From assembly GCA_029948255.1 (NCBI GenBank), contig JALIZF010001583.1, positions 248,001-312,000 of the forward strand: DNA of 64,000 nt, read 5' to 3'. Within the stretch, counting starts at the first letter, position 1. Each line of letters opens with the position of its first letter. Positions 1 through 11,496 of the stretch are shown here, in pieces. The notes beneath the pieces were generated by a model. It was not told the DNA's origin and searched no databases. It worked only from the letters and a program-made list of their open reading frames with translations. This stretch comes from Telmatactis stephensoni (Eukaryota; Cnidaria; Anthozoa; Actiniaria; Isophelliidae). A program made the position numbers and the translations under genes.

Positions 1-3000
1 CACAAATTGTGCCTTTATTGAATCATTATTTCTGATTAATTCTACATGTCGTGGGTTTAAACTAGTGCGCAAGAAAAGACAAGTGTGATCTGGGAAAGTC
101 TGTGCACACTAGTGAAAAAATCTACCTGATTTAACACCTCGAATTTGACTTTGTTTTACAATATGATTTTCGCTTCGTAAGAGAAACTGAAAAGTGAAAC
201 AACGTTAGAGGAAACTACTGGGGGCAGCAAAACGTAAAAGCAATCATTTGCTTACAGTTTCGGTAAGGATAATTGTTATCTTGTGGGTAAAAATCCCCGT
301 AATTTTGCATATGCTTTGTTTGTATTTCTAACATACTTATTTTTCTTCAATGAATAAATGGAAATATGAAACACCGTATAAAAGGAGATTATTAACATAA
401 CATCAGTAAGTTATCTCTAGCTCTTTTTATGCGGTGTTAAAGATTTCCATTCATCTTATTGGCGTCTTTATTCACCGTCTCAGCTCAAACTAGTTCACTC
501 GTTAGTTTCCGTTTGTATCTTTTTCTACTACTTCCCTGAACAACAAAAGAAGAAAAGCAAACATGGGAGCCTTAGCTTAATTTAGCATCAATAAAACAGA
601 CAATGATAGAATATAGGTAAAACTGAGCACACCTAAAAGGATCAATCCTTACTTATACAAATGCTAGGATTTCTCAGTAGTGGTTGTTTTTGCATCAGAT
701 GTTTTTCGTCTACCGTAAAAAAGCTATCACTTACAATCATGGTTTAATAGGCTTAATCGTTCAAGCTGAGTTCTCCCAGCAGAGCTTTGTAGTGTGGTCT
801 CAGCCGGTTCACTGGTCTCACAGCCTGTATCTCTGAACCTTCACACGCGATATTTAAGAAACGAAAATGATGAAATGCCTGGTCCACTGGACCACGCCTA
901 TATTTGAATTCAGGGTCTTACTACACAATAAATCATAATTTGCTTAAATCTATATAATATATTTCTATGATAAAGTAGCACTTAACTGTTTGACTGTAGA
1001 ATGTTCTAGAAAAGGTTTTTTTTTCTGTTTATCATTATTAGAACTAAGAAATGAATAACCTTTTTCGTTTGCGCGCCATTTGATCGACTTTCAACGTTAT
1101 AACCCCAAAAAATGATGTCTGGTGTGGTGCGGAAAACTCCAACACGGCCACCTTGCATGAAAAAATTTAACTTAACTTTACAGTAAACGTTAATGTATAT
1201 TAGCGCCATGAAATGCAATTATTAGTTCAAAATCAATAATTATTTCCTTTACGGGGAAAATGGGAAAATGTCTTCTTCGCATTTTACATTGATGTTTTCG
1301 AGAGTACCATCGGCTGATAATGTATAAAATTTAGATTGTGAAGTGCTAGATCGAATCTCCATGATCAAATAATTATAAAGTCAGAGACGATCGACAGTAA
1401 AGACACCGTCGAGGTTGGCGAGCAACCAGTGATACATAAACTGTCTTCGATCGACAAAATTTTTGCCTTGAGCTACCTTACTCGAAACACATTCCAAAGA
1501 TACTATTGTATCTATTTTCCATTACACACAGATAATGATTGATACTTACATATATAGCCCAGCTATTGCGTGCGTCGAGGTGTAAGCACTGAATAAGGGG
1601 TCGAGAGCTTTCTTTTTGGGTAATAGCTTAGCCGTTGTAGAGGGTTTAAGCATATTAAGACTCAACAGACATCGGCACACGTCAATATTCCTTTGATTTT
1701 GCGAGTCTATGTGTGAGGTCGACGCGGGTCAACTCAATTCTAAGCCGACATCAACCACCAGTATCCATCTTTTATTTATCTTTCGTTATATTTTTAAGTC
1801 GGGAGACAGGTTTGTGATAAACTGCCTCTTAAGGTTTTCGACTTGCGAAAAGGGGCGCGCGAGAGGTGTAATTTTGTCTGCTTTTATATAGTCACGTGAC
1901 TTTCAGAGTCGGTGCCCTTTGGCGAAGGCTTTTCCATTTCTATCGAGAGCCAAACTTCTAGACTAAATATTGGTCTTATGAATTTCTGGCATGAAACTTT
2001 GAACGATTTTGCGGGAAAATGGGTTTGTCACGAAGGACGACTTTGTAGGGAATACTGAAAATGTTCTTTTTTGGCTCAATTCTTTAAAATCCTTACATTT
2101 TAACAATGAAACCAGATATATTGAGCTAAGACAGACTACAGGGGTCAGTATTCTTCTATTTGCACATGCATAAATAAGTATAACCCTGCAGACTATCAAA
2201 GAAAACTGGAGCCAGTTTAAATCAATTGTGTTGAAAGAAAACACCAGATACAATTTGTACAAGGCACGTTGCAGAGCATTAAAATAGATAATTGGAAATG
2301 TTGCTTCAAAAACGAAGTCAAAAATCTTGTTGAAAGTAAACAAACTTCATAAAATAAGCTTTCTTTTGCGCTTTTTCGGAGAACGGCTGCGAAAGCCGCT
2401 CAAAAGCCCGCCATTTTGATAAGGAAGGGCTCTCCGACTGATTGGGAGAAATTGAAAAATGCTTTCCTTTGGATCTAAGGAGGAATCCTTTTGTATCTAG
2501 ACAGAGGCGTGAAACCGTACATGGTTTTGTGGAATTTCTATGAACTTAAACGACAAAAGCTCTCCTCACTAGCAAATTAAGCATATGTACATAATGTCTG
2601 CCCGAGAACCAAAAGGCAATGAACAGACATGGAAGAAGTGGGCTATTTTTAACCTCGAGTAAGACAAAAGTCGATAGATTTGTTCTTTGAATTCAATACG
2701 ATACTTGCGACTGAAATTTATCGGATGATTTACTTCTAAACAAACGCGATACGAGAGAAATCTTTGGCTTGTAAGGTACACGTTTTCTCTATGAACTCGC
2801 AAACGTCTCCTTTAAAACTGGAGTATTTCGTCATTCTTTCACTAAGTGAAAATGAGTACAGAAAAATGTGTACATTGTACAAAATGTTAATGAACTGGTT
2901 TTAAGATTGTACATTAGAAGTAACTAAAGACAAATGAAGTCAATTTTACAAGTAGAAAGAAGGGAGGATACAGCAATTAACTGAAGCACAACAGCTAGAC

Positions 3001-3080
3001 TCGAAGGTTTCGAAGGTTTGCCTCTTTTTACTTAGTATTGATTGATAAATTCGATGGAACGTTTTAGAAATATCCTTACC
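1..3080. other. AT-rich non-coding stretch, no recognised gene
   Basis: No open frame here resembles a family I know, and the short frames lack convincing splice sites. The only clear structure is a small imperfect inverted repeat near 349-458. Its left arm reads ATGGAAATATGAAACACCG and its right arm, read in reverse, carries CGGTGTTAAAGATTTCCAT; it looks like a short MITE. The stretch may be intergenic or intronic to a gene lying to the left. Confidence 0.5.
349..458. repeat. Small inverted-repeat element
   Basis: Arms of about 35 bases pair imperfectly: AATGGAAATATGAAACACCG near 357 against CGGTGTTAAAGATTTCCATT near 432, with further pairing of TATAAAAGGAG to CTCTTTTTATG. Size and form suit a non-autonomous DNA transposon relic. 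I see no coding content. Confidence 0.5.
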
Positions 3081-3420
3081 TTAATGTGTTACTTTTGAAT
3101 GGCTTCTCGCGGTGATTTTAGCCATGACTTTCTCTGAGTGAAATCGGCGAAATTAGTCGAGAGGGAGAGAGAGAGATCAAGCGAGGGCTGTATATGGGTC
3201 CACTGTAGTGAACGCGTGGTCCTGCTGGAATAAGGCGCCGACGCTTTTTAGGATCGTCAAACGCAGCGACTAACACAGGAATTACGCTAGGGTACTTCTC
3301 GATGGAACTTGAAACGAAGGCGACTTCAGTCCTCAGATCGTTCGAGCGAGAAACCAACATAAAACCTAACATTCAAGTTTAAGGCTCTTATCCTCTTAGC
3401 AGTTCGTGATTATGTGCAGC
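3081..3420 (-). other. Possible 5' exon of an unidentified minus-strand gene
   Basis: On the minus strand a frame of about 84 codons (3372-3118) is followed by a good donor (AAG|GTAAGG) near 3080. An ATG in good context (near 3124, MAKITARS...) opens only a short frame that stops just before the donor. A CCAAT motif (ATTGGTTGAG) lies upstream near 3440. This looks like a promoter with a 5'-untranslated or first exon, but no downstream exon was recognised and the peptide matches no family I know. It may be chance. Confidence 0.2.
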
Positions 3421-4580
3421 GCTACACGACCTAAAGGGCTCAACCAATCAGCATCAAGAATATATCAAACTTGGAAGGGGTTACTGGTAGCTATCGCACA
3501 CTGAAAGTCACGAATCTATTCCACACATTTTGTTTCAAACGAAAAAAATTAATTTCTATTAGGGTTGTTTTCGTATTTTGTTTTTCAGCTGGGGAGTCAT
3601 GTTTGTGAGCATCTAAGGAGTAATTTTTGAGATTTTTTTTATATCGTGACTGTTTTTTAATGAGATGGCAATTTAGGTTGCAGTATTCATTGTCAACGAT
3701 ATCCTAGAGAGACTACGTGAGAAGTTGTCAATCAACTCACTGCAAGTCACGCGAGAACATTATCATAATGTCGCTAACTTTAAACTAAACAAATTGACTG
3801 AACTCAGATCTGCTTGGGACCCGAATAAAATTATAAAAATGTGTGTACGTGTGTTTAAGACACGCGGCATGCTATTTTTACTTCTGTTCATATCTCGGTG
3901 GCGTTGTGGTCACGCTCCAGAGTTCCGAGTGCTTCACTTATTGACAGATATCAGAATATGGTGGTGGAATTTCAATTTAACTTTCTTCATATCGAACTAA
4001 AAACTACAGAAATCGAAGTTTGAAACTGAAATATAAAACTGATTGGAAGCGGGAAAAAAAAAAGGAAAATCCCATTTCAAAAGCGACTTTATCAGCCCTC
4101 ACAAAAACAAAGTCTAATTATATACTGTCATGAATTCATTTGTGGATTCTTTGTTCAAATATCACGTTCCATATCTCGACCAGATAGCCATAAGTGGTTG
4201 TTTAGTTGGTGATCAAATACTCACGCGATCGTCACGTTCGCTAGAAAAAGATCACGCTAACTTTAGATCAAGCGCCCGCGATCAATTTCAGCTGTCAAGA
4301 TGAATTGCGCATGCGTACAGTTTTTCAAAATGGCGGATGATTTGTTGATTCAAGCTAGGTTAGATTTTGCTTCAAGAGTTAGAGAGTTTTGTATTTTATA
4401 TTGAATTTATATTTTTGTATTATGGCTCCATTTCATTTTAAAGGTGTGAGCTAAAGAATGGAAAACCTAAGGGACAGGTGCTTTTTATAAAGGCAACGTT
4501 TATAAATAGTAGGAGTTGGCGGGGATCGTCGTCGCCGAGTGCCAGGAGAGGAACCCAGGAAGTTCCTACAGTTTCTAGCT
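3421..4580. other. Non-coding, one isolated ATG context
   Basis: AT-rich sequence without recognised genes. Near 4330 the plus strand has AAAATGGCGGATGATTTG, a strong start context opening about 24 codons (MADDLLIQARLDFASRVREF...) before a stop. It could be a first coding exon with a non-obvious donor, but no partner exon was found downstream. Confidence 0.3.
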
Positions 4581-4733
4581 ACAGCGCTAACACTAAAACC
4601 ATGAAACAACTTAGCAACTGAATGGTAAAAAATAGTAGCAAAATCCTTTGTTCTCTATTGTTTAATTCGTGCTATTTGTACTATTTAGTTAGTACTTGTT
4701 TCATGGTTATATTGTTTTCGCTTTAGTGGGGCT
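4581..4733. repeat. MITE, family with GTTTAAT-GCTATTT core
   Basis: Inverted termini: AGCGCTAACACTAAAACCAT with GAAACAA on the left, and TTGTTTCATGGTTATATTG then GCTTTAGTGGGGCT on the right. The core (CTATTGTTTAATTCGTGCTATTT...TTAGTTAGTA) recurs in the elements at 7389-7533 and 40150-40300, so the three belong to one non-autonomous family. Confidence 0.55.
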
Positions 4734-6180
4734 TTGCTAAAGAACCTTCAACAGTGAAATAAATCAAGCCATAGCGATAAAGTTTTTCAGGTTGTAAGTT
4801 GTTTATTAAGTATTTTGCATATCATAAAACATAGTGAACAATAGAATTTGCCTTGGGGGCTCCTCGATGGAAGAATCAGGTATGCTCTTCAGATTTCTCA
4901 TTTTAGAGCACACTGATATACTTTTCAAGATTTTCGAGCAGCATCCCTGCTATTTTTATTCCCCAGCCATTTTACTCTTTTAGATATATGGTATTTGTGA
5001 AATCCCTTTGCATTCATATGTCTATAGCTTAAAAAAAAGTTATCCATTTCAGATGGGACCAAGGGTTGTGTAGTGGTCCACTGCCCACCTTTCACCACTG
5101 TAACCTGTGGTCAACCCTAGACCTGGGCCACGTGAACTGAATTTGATGTGCTTTTCTCTATTGCACAAGGGTTTCTCTCATGGTTCTCCAGTTTTTTTTC
5201 TCCAGTTTTTTTTTTCTCCAGAAAAATCAAAATGTTAATTGAATAGAATATTGAATGTAGTGGTAATAAAGTGAGTGTCAATATATTTCTTTATTTATTC
5301 ATTTATTACCTACCTAAAGATGGATCTCATGAAGTCAAATAACTGACATCATTATATCTTAAGGGCTAGTTAAAAGTATTATCAGTGTTTTATTAGTATT
5401 GTTTAGATATTTAAAATGAAAGGTGCTTTTTCCTGTACTTCAGCATATCCACAACTGCTTTTCAGATAAAGATACCCCACACTGTGTATTTTGTGAAATA
5501 TTTCACTTTCAGAGTCTTTTTAAAATATTCCTAGTGCATAAGGTTATTATAGACTTTTCACAAAGAAACTCCAAGTGTGTGAATACAGTCAAACCCTCCC
5601 TTGCTCTGCTGTCCTGGTACACTGCTGGCAGAGGGATTTTTTAACTGGGTACCATTCCTGTATTAACTGGCCTTGAGGAATTCTTTTTCTAAATTCTTGT
5701 TTTTCCTCCACATTCCTTGTAACTCTCCTTTTCATCTTTGTAATTGTCCTTTTCCATCTTCACAATTTTTTCCTGTGAGCTATTACCCCTTTAGTCCGGC
5801 TACAAGGGAGACTATTACTTCTATAATCACAAAGCAACATATTTTATTCATATTGAAAAGAAAGAGATTGAAATTATCATCTATATTAGCATCAAAATTG
5901 TGAGTTAATGACATCCTTTACTCAATTCTGTTGTTCTCTTGGCTTTTTAAATTCAAATTTTTCGGTGATAATGAGATTAAAATGCAGAATTTTTTGGAAA
6001 GTAGTTCTTTGTATGCATTTATATCCATCACTAAGTTACTTTTCAACCAATTTTCATTGTTGTCCCCCTTTGTGGTAAATATCGTCATTAAAGACAACTG
6101 ATCTTTACAGATATTTAATACCAGGCATAAAGCGATCAAATGCATCTTTCACTCTCTTTAACCAAAACATTAAAGGTGGA
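4734..6180. other. AT-rich non-coding stretch
   Basis: Nothing recognisable as a gene. It contains a short duplicated CTCCAGTTTTTTTT motif near 5190-5220 and simple A/T runs. Frames in this interval have no family resemblance and no paired splice sites. Confidence 0.45.
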
Positions 6181-6720
6181 TAAAGCTACTATTTCGCCCT
6201 GTGATAAGGTTGGGCTCCCTGTCCTTGGGAACGTAGCGTAGAATATGCGTAATGGGATGCTCGTCGGAATTTTCGAATATGTCCCCTCAAAGGTACCTGA
6301 GTCTTATCCTGGTGGGCGTGGCAGCATCTGATTTCTACCCCTAAAAGGTACCAATTCAAAACCAAAATTTGAAGAACCCAAAAAATAAAAACTTTTATCG
6401 ATGTGCATAAGGGACACAAGTCAGATCTTCAAAATCGTCCCGGCAATGCTTATTCTAGGCATTTTATTTTACGAAAAATACCGTAAAAGGTACCAGCTAA
6501 GTCTCTGGTAGTCCATGCACACTAGTCTGAAACACCCTAAAAGGTACGATAGATCACTGATTTTGACCCCTAAAATGTACGACGGGCATCCCCGCCCATT
6601 TCCGATCGGAGTGCCCCCTGGAGGGGGAGTTGCACTGTGTACCAGTGTCTCAACGCTAATTAAAGTCCGGACACAGGATGCTAGTGGTTCCCATCACTTC
6701 TGGAAGTGATTTTTACGACG
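6181..6720. repeat. Dispersed repeat with recurring CCTAAAAGGTAC motifs
   Basis: At least five near-copies of CC(C/T)(C/T)(A)AAAGGTAC(C/G)A lie between 6285 and 6585 on the plus strand, spaced irregularly, followed by a GC-richer end (6590-6640, GCCCCCTGGAGGGGG). Composition differs from the AT-rich flanks. It is probably a repetitive element of unknown class. No open frame is convincing. Confidence 0.4.
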
Positions 6721-7129
6721 CGAATTTGCTGTGATGGTAGCGCGCGACTTTGCAAACAAGTTGTACCATTCACGTACCCTTGTTAATTGTATAGTGTTAT
6801 ATTCTTTTGGTAGTCTTAATAAATTTCCGCATGACACAGGTAACCTAAACTAATATTCATAGCGCGCCTCAGTGTGTAAAACGCTCTCAGCTGAAACAGA
6901 GCCAGGAGTGCCTGTGGTTGGTTCGCTCATTTATCAGGATCTCATTTACCTTTTGCGTAAAACGTGAATGGATGATTTATTTCGACGTGAAATCAGGTGA
7001 TTTAGAGTCTAAAATCTTTTTGCGTCCACGTGAAAGCAACTATTTTTGTGAACGTGAAAGAGATTTTTTAATTATCCGTGACGCGCGAAAAGACCAAATT
7101 TGCGTGACTTCATTTTGAAAAAGGATATA

Positions 7130-7200
7130 GGGGATTCTGATTTCTTCATTCGTTCGTTAATTTATCCTTTCATTCATTCGTTCGTTCGTTCGCTCGCTCA
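7130..7200. repeat. TTCG/TTCA tetranucleotide microsatellite
   Basis: Interspersed ATTCGTTCGTTCGCTCGCTC-type tetranucleotides. It is a simple repeat with no coding meaning seen. Confidence 0.6.
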
Positions 7201-7388
7201 TAGAACAAGGTGAGGCTTGATAAGAATAAAGCAAAATGTACCTTTAATTTACTCAAAAGAGTTTAAATTGATAGGGGCACTATATTGGCAGGAATATGAT
7301 GACAGACAGCTATTCAAGTTAGAAAAAAAGAAAACTATTAAAATCTCTCACGAAACACGTTTGCCATACAAACCAGTCGTAAAATCGG

Positions 7389-7533
7389 TAGAGTGATTGC
7401 ACTAAATCCGCGTGAAAAAGTACAAAATCTAAATGTACTAAACGGTAAAAAACCCTCTGTTTTCCATTGTTTAATATTGCTATTTTGCATTATTTAGCTA
7501 GTGCAATTTCGAGGGTTAAGTGCGATCACTCTA
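7389..7533. repeat. MITE with TAGAGTGAT termini
   Basis: Left end TAGAGTGATTGCACTAAATC and right end TTAAGTGCGATCACTCTA are inverted copies. The core (CCATTGTTTAATATTGCTATTT...TTAGCTAGTGCA) is shared with the elements at 4581 and about 40150. The flanking TA fits a TA target duplication. Confidence 0.6.
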
Positions 7534-7724
7534 AGATATTCAAGAAATAAATAGAACAAAATTTGAATAAATTAATAATTAATGTGCAATTTAATATTTA
7601 TATTAGAACAGATTGCAAAAAATTAAAAATACTCAAAATATACATGAAATGCTAAAATCTAAGTATTAAGAAACCAAAAAAGAAATAAGAGAGTTAAATG
7701 GAAGGGATAGAAGGGAAAAAAAGA

Positions 7725-8042
7725 AAAATGTTACACTACACAGGGCTCGAATTGGTAACCCTTAAATCGGACCCCCCGGAAATGGGGAAAGAATAACTAG
7801 ATAATTGAAAAAATAGGAAAAGCTAAAAATGAAATTTGGGACGATTCTCCCGAGACATTCAAAGAAGCTGAGACATCGAATCGACTTACGTTAGGGATGA
7901 AGATTTCGGCCCCATCCACGCTATCCCGGTGCTACATAAAACAGTTGTCTTAGCCCGAAGGCCAGGGAGGGAGACGATATCCGGACCCTAATCCACACCT
8001 TCAGATATCACCTTAGACCGCTGCGCTACCTAGACACTTAAT
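7725..8042 (-). repeat. tRNA-derived SINE-like element
   Basis: Read on the minus strand from about 8042, it starts GTGTCTAGGTAGCGCAGCGG, which resembles a tRNA 5' half with an RNA polymerase III A box. It continues through GGGTCCGGATATC (B-box-like) and a conserved body, and ends near 7725 in an A/T-rich tail (plus strand shows AAAAAGAAAAATG). It does not fold into a complete tRNA, so it is not called a tRNA gene. The class call rests on the promoter-like head only. Confidence 0.45.
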
Positions 8043-8790
8043 AAATTTAATGTCTAATTGGGGTAGTCTATTCGGCGAAGTTTCATTGTGATGCTAATAG
8101 ACTGTTCCAAACCCTTGGGGAAATAGGAGAACCAATCAAAGTCCAGTACCATAAGAATGATTTCATAAATAAACAGAGAAAGAGTAAATAAAAGAATAAA
8201 TTTTCGTGAACATTTCTAAGTGCATAAGGGTTCTTTGCAAAGTCAAGAAGTTACGCCAATGACTCTTTATGGATTTTACGGTACGCTTTTTTTCCTTTTA
8301 TTGCTTGCATGATGATCATCAAAACTGATTTCCCATTTCAAGAACAAGGGGCAAGTTTGAAGGCCTAAAACGTCAGTAAAGTTAAGTACTTTAAACAATT
8401 TCAAAATTTGGATAACTCATACAAGCTTGTTACTTTATTGATTCTACGCGTAAGAAGCTCATACAAATTCAGCTTAGAGCTTAGTTCACCAAACTTCAAA
8501 ATATTTGAACAAATTATGCTTTCTTAATATTGCTTTCGGCGAAGTTACTAGAATGTTCAAAACTCAAGTGGAATCACGAGCGCAGCGATTTCACTGCAAA
8601 GTTTTGAACATTTTCGTACGTCAAGAGTGTCAATAAGAGGACAGACAACTCAAAACCTGCATCTTCAATTCATTTTTTACAACAATTATTTGAGATAAAA
8701 GTTAAAAAATTCTTTTCAAACCGGGCAACCAAACCGAGCGCGCGCGCCGAAACGCGTCAGCAGTGTGTCTATGTCCTCTTATTTCATCTT
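8043..8790. other. Non-coding stretch
   Basis: AT-rich, no gene seen. Near 8535-8640 there is a short GC-richer piece (GGCGAAGTTACTAGAATGTTC ... inverted GAACATTTTCGTACG) that may be a fragment of another inverted-repeat element. Confidence 0.4.
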
Positions 8791-8791
8791 C

Positions 8792-9193
8792 GCACGTCAC
8801 AGGCAGCCCAGCCACTTCTCCTGACGATGTTTTTATTATAATTTAGTTACTATTTTATTGATACGCTAAAAAGACAACAACAAAAAATGCGCGCGCTTGT
8901 TATGCATGGGTTTCCTGTGGTAATATCGTCCCGATATCCCGCGGGAAGAGCGCGCGCTTGTTGTAAATGGGTTTCCTGTGGCGATCCCGCGGGACAAAAC
9001 TATCGCCACAGGAAACCCATTTACAACAAGCGCGCGATATTACCACAGGAAACCCATGCATAACAAGCGCGCACGCCAAGCAAATTAAAACGAGCGCGCG
9101 CATTTTGTCTTTTTAGCGTATCAATAAAATAGTAAATAAATTATTAAAATAAACATCGTCAGGAGAAGTGGCTGGGCTGCCTGTGCGCACGTG
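8792..9193. mobile_element. Foldback element with near-complete inverted arms
   Basis: Two arms of roughly 195 bases flank a loop of only a few bases near 8993-9000. The outer part pairs GCAGCCCAGCCACTTCTCC (from about 8803) with GGAGAAGTGGCTGGGCTGC (to about 9182). The inner part contains ATGGGTTTCCTGTGG twice per arm, each beside a GCGCGC run, so each arm is itself internally duplicated. There is no coding capacity. It is a non-autonomous foldback DNA transposon and is expected to form a cruciform or long hairpin RNA. Confidence 0.75.
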
Positions 9194-9349
9194 AGGTCGC
9201 AGCAAATTTGCGCAGTGTACCTGGGTCGACTTTCAAATCAGTGCAACAAAATCTGTTTAAATATAAATTTAATTTGTGCGCAGGTATCATTTGGTTTATA
9301 TGATAGGCGTCTCATCTATGCTGTTTTTTTTTCAAATATTTAATCCCAG

Positions 9350-9785
9350 CTTCCGGGTTCCAGACCCATCATCAGTGATGCAAAGTGATGGCAGAGTAGA
9401 TACGTCTGTGTACAGGCGGAAGAAAACGCCCAGACAGGTATCTTGACTTTAATAGTCACCATCCAAATCAACACAGGGCCCCCGTCCATGCGAATACTGT
9501 ATTCAAGAGCAAATGTCATTTCATCGACCATTGCCAACAAATCCATAGAAGAGAAAAACCTTGAAAAGACACCGCACGATCTTAATGGCTACCCAAAAGC
9601 CTTAATTAGAAAGCACAGCAGAAAGGTAGAAAGTAACAATGAAGGCAAGTAAGAGAAAGAACATCTTGGAATTGCGACGCTCCCGTATGTAAAGAAAGTG
9701 ACTGACAGAATACAACGTATTCTCCAGTCCACACCACGACATAACATCTTCAGAGAAACCATATTCCAGACATAAAAACAATAAA
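9350..9785 (+). pseudogene. Decayed Penelope-like retroelement, RT C-terminal/linker part
   Basis: Across shifting frames the plus strand yields fragments typical of the region between reverse transcriptase and the GIY-YIG domain in Penelope-like elements: DGRVDTSVYRR near 9385, a stretch ending NGYPKALI near 9590, and LPYVKKVTDRIQRIL-like residues near 9680-9735. Several frameshifts and stops break it, so it is non-functional. It continues after the MITE inserted at 9786-10195. The assignment comes from remembered family motifs. Confidence 0.5.
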
Positions 9786-10195
9786 GGTGCTGTTACACGA
9801 TGCAATTTTTCTTGCAACTTGCAATGCAATGCTGACAAAGGTAGAACATTGCAAGTTGCTGGCAAGATGTCAGACGCTCACAATTCTCTTCGCAACTCGC
9901 TTCGCAACTCGTAACGCAACTCTTTCTTGACCTTCGAAAAACCAGACTATGTCCATGATCGCTAAATTCTGATTGGTCATTTGAGACAGGGTTGCATTGC
10001 AGGTTGCTGGATAGATGTTACACGCTGCAACGTGCTTCGCAACGTTGCAAAAAGTAGAAAAGGCTCGTTTAACTTTCTCTGCAACTTGCAACGTTGCTTT
10101 CCAAGTTGCAGATAAGGATGTTACACGCGTAATCTCTTCTGCAACTTGCAACGCAACGACAAGTTGCAAGAAAAATTGCACCGTGTAACAGCGCC
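9786..10195. mobile_element. GTTGCA-rich MITE inserted in the Penelope-like relic
   Basis: Termini GGTGCTGTTACACGATGCAA (left) and TTGCACCGTGTAACAGCGCC (right) are inverted copies. The interior is full of CAACTTGCAACG/CGTTGCAAGTTG words in both orientations. The flanks are TAAA on the left and TTAA on the right. The relic of a Penelope-like element resumes on both sides, so this is a later insertion. Relatives are at 30522, 32188, 35482, 45303 and 48657. Confidence 0.7.
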
Positions 10196-10575
10196 TTAAC
10201 TGTCTCATCCAAAAGATGTTCTACCAACTAGAGAAAAGAGGAGTAGTCTAGCTATGAAATACCTTGTGGCGATTGTGATGTCAAATACATAGATGAAACA
10301 GGACGATCAATGCGGCTGACGCGCCAGAAAGAACACAGACCCAGTGTACGCCTTGGGAATCAAAGCAGAAACCTCAGCCTTGGCAGAGCACGCCAACAAG
10401 CACAACCATAATATTCCATGGGATAACACAAGAATTCTTGCTAGCGAAAATGGCTGGAACCGAACGTAGATGGACTGAGGCTTTATTAATCGCTAATCGT
10501 TGTAATATATTATTTAATAAAGACTGTGGAAGAACCATACCACCCAATTGTATATACCTCTTACCTCTAAAATTA
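10196..10575 (+). pseudogene. Decayed Penelope-like element, GIY-YIG endonuclease remnant
   Basis: Frame fragments read YEIPCGDCDVKYIDETGRS (near 10255-10310), then KEHRPSVRLG, then in another frame SALAEHANKHNHNIPWDNT (near 10375-10430), then RRWTEALLIANR and LFNKDCGRTIPP (near 10465-10545). That order (IPC..C...Y..ETGR, ..EH, ..H, then R..EA and N.D.G) is that of the GIY-YIG nuclease domain of Penelope-like retroelements. At least two frameshifts separate the pieces. The canonical GIY and YIG signatures are altered (YIDETGR where YIGETGR is usual). Confidence 0.55.
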
Positions 10576-10844
10576 ATTGATTCATTAATTCTTATATATA
10601 CATTTGTCTTCTTTGTTTTCTGTTGCGCGCTCTCTCAAATAGAGACGCGTGCGCTGCTTATTTTGTTTTTGTTTTGTATTTTTATCAGCTCATGCAGTGT
10701 AATCGTTTTTGTTCCTATAGTTACTGTTTTTGTATTGTTGTACGTCTACTACATGGTCCTTATGACACATAATTTTTTATTTTCAGACTTAGTTATTTTT
10801 AGAGAGCATAGTGAAGATCTTTTTACCCGGGTTTTGCTTACGTC

Positions 10845-11125
10845 GTATTTTCTGAGATATGAAGGTTTCAAATGTCAAAATGCAAATTTGATGGCGTAAG
10901 AGGAGGCAACACTGCAAACTTCTCATGGGTTTTACAAAAAGAGGACTTCAATTCGAGAGCCAGATTTTTCACTAAACAACAGGCTTTGCCAATGGAAATG
11001 AGTTACAAATGGAAAAATACAAGTAATTTAAATTCTCTTGTTTTTGTATAATAAATGATTACTCCTCTTACGTCATCACATTTGCATTTTGAAATTTGAA
11101 ATCTTTATATCTCAGAAAATATGGA
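10845..11125. repeat. Inverted-repeat element
   Basis: Left arm ATTTTCTGAGATATGAAGG...CAAATGTCAAAATGCAAATTTGATGGCGTAAGAGGAG pairs imperfectly with right arm CTCCTCTTACGTCATCACATTTGC...ATATCTCAGAAAATAT. The arms are about 60 bases and the element about 280 bases long, non-coding, likely a MITE. Confidence 0.55.
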
Positions 11126-11490
11126 GTGTGGAAAAACAAGATTAAAAGATCTTTACTATGCTTTCTATCAAGAACTGAGTTTGAAAATAAAATATTATCC
11201 GTCATATAGGGACTTTAAGGTGTGGCCAGTACAAGCATTTCAACAAACCTATGAGTGTATAGAGGTGGGCGGATTTCCCAGTGCAAGCACCCACCATCAG
11301 TACCAACATGCAGAATTGGATCTCCAATTTTCTCCAGCCATTCTCCGTTGATTTATATGGTTTGAAGGCAGGTGGATTGATCAACTGACCGGAGACTAAA
11401 GAGGCTAGGGATCTATTCAGGATGGCCACACCCACTTACACCGATATACTAAAATATCGCTCCTTTTTTTATACTACCCTAGTTTTTACC
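11126..11490. other. Non-coding stretch before the microsatellite
   Basis: Contains a short imperfect inverted pair (GGTGTGGCCA near 11219 and TGGCCACACC near 11423), probably the ends of another small MITE of about 220 bases. No gene was recognised. Confidence 0.4.
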
Positions 11491-11496
11491 TGATGA

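Noticed and set aside
1963..2343. A 126-codon minus-strand frame
   Set aside because: No family resemblance, irregular composition; likely chance in AT-rich DNA.
7985..8042. tRNA gene
   Set aside because: Only the 5' half looks like a tRNA on the minus strand; there is no full cloverleaf, and the sequence continues as a SINE body.
10438..10899. A 150-codon hydrophobic frame on the plus strand
   Set aside because: Its first third is the end of the Penelope-like GIY-YIG relic, and the rest is T-rich DNA reading as Phe/Ile/Val. No independent gene is supported.
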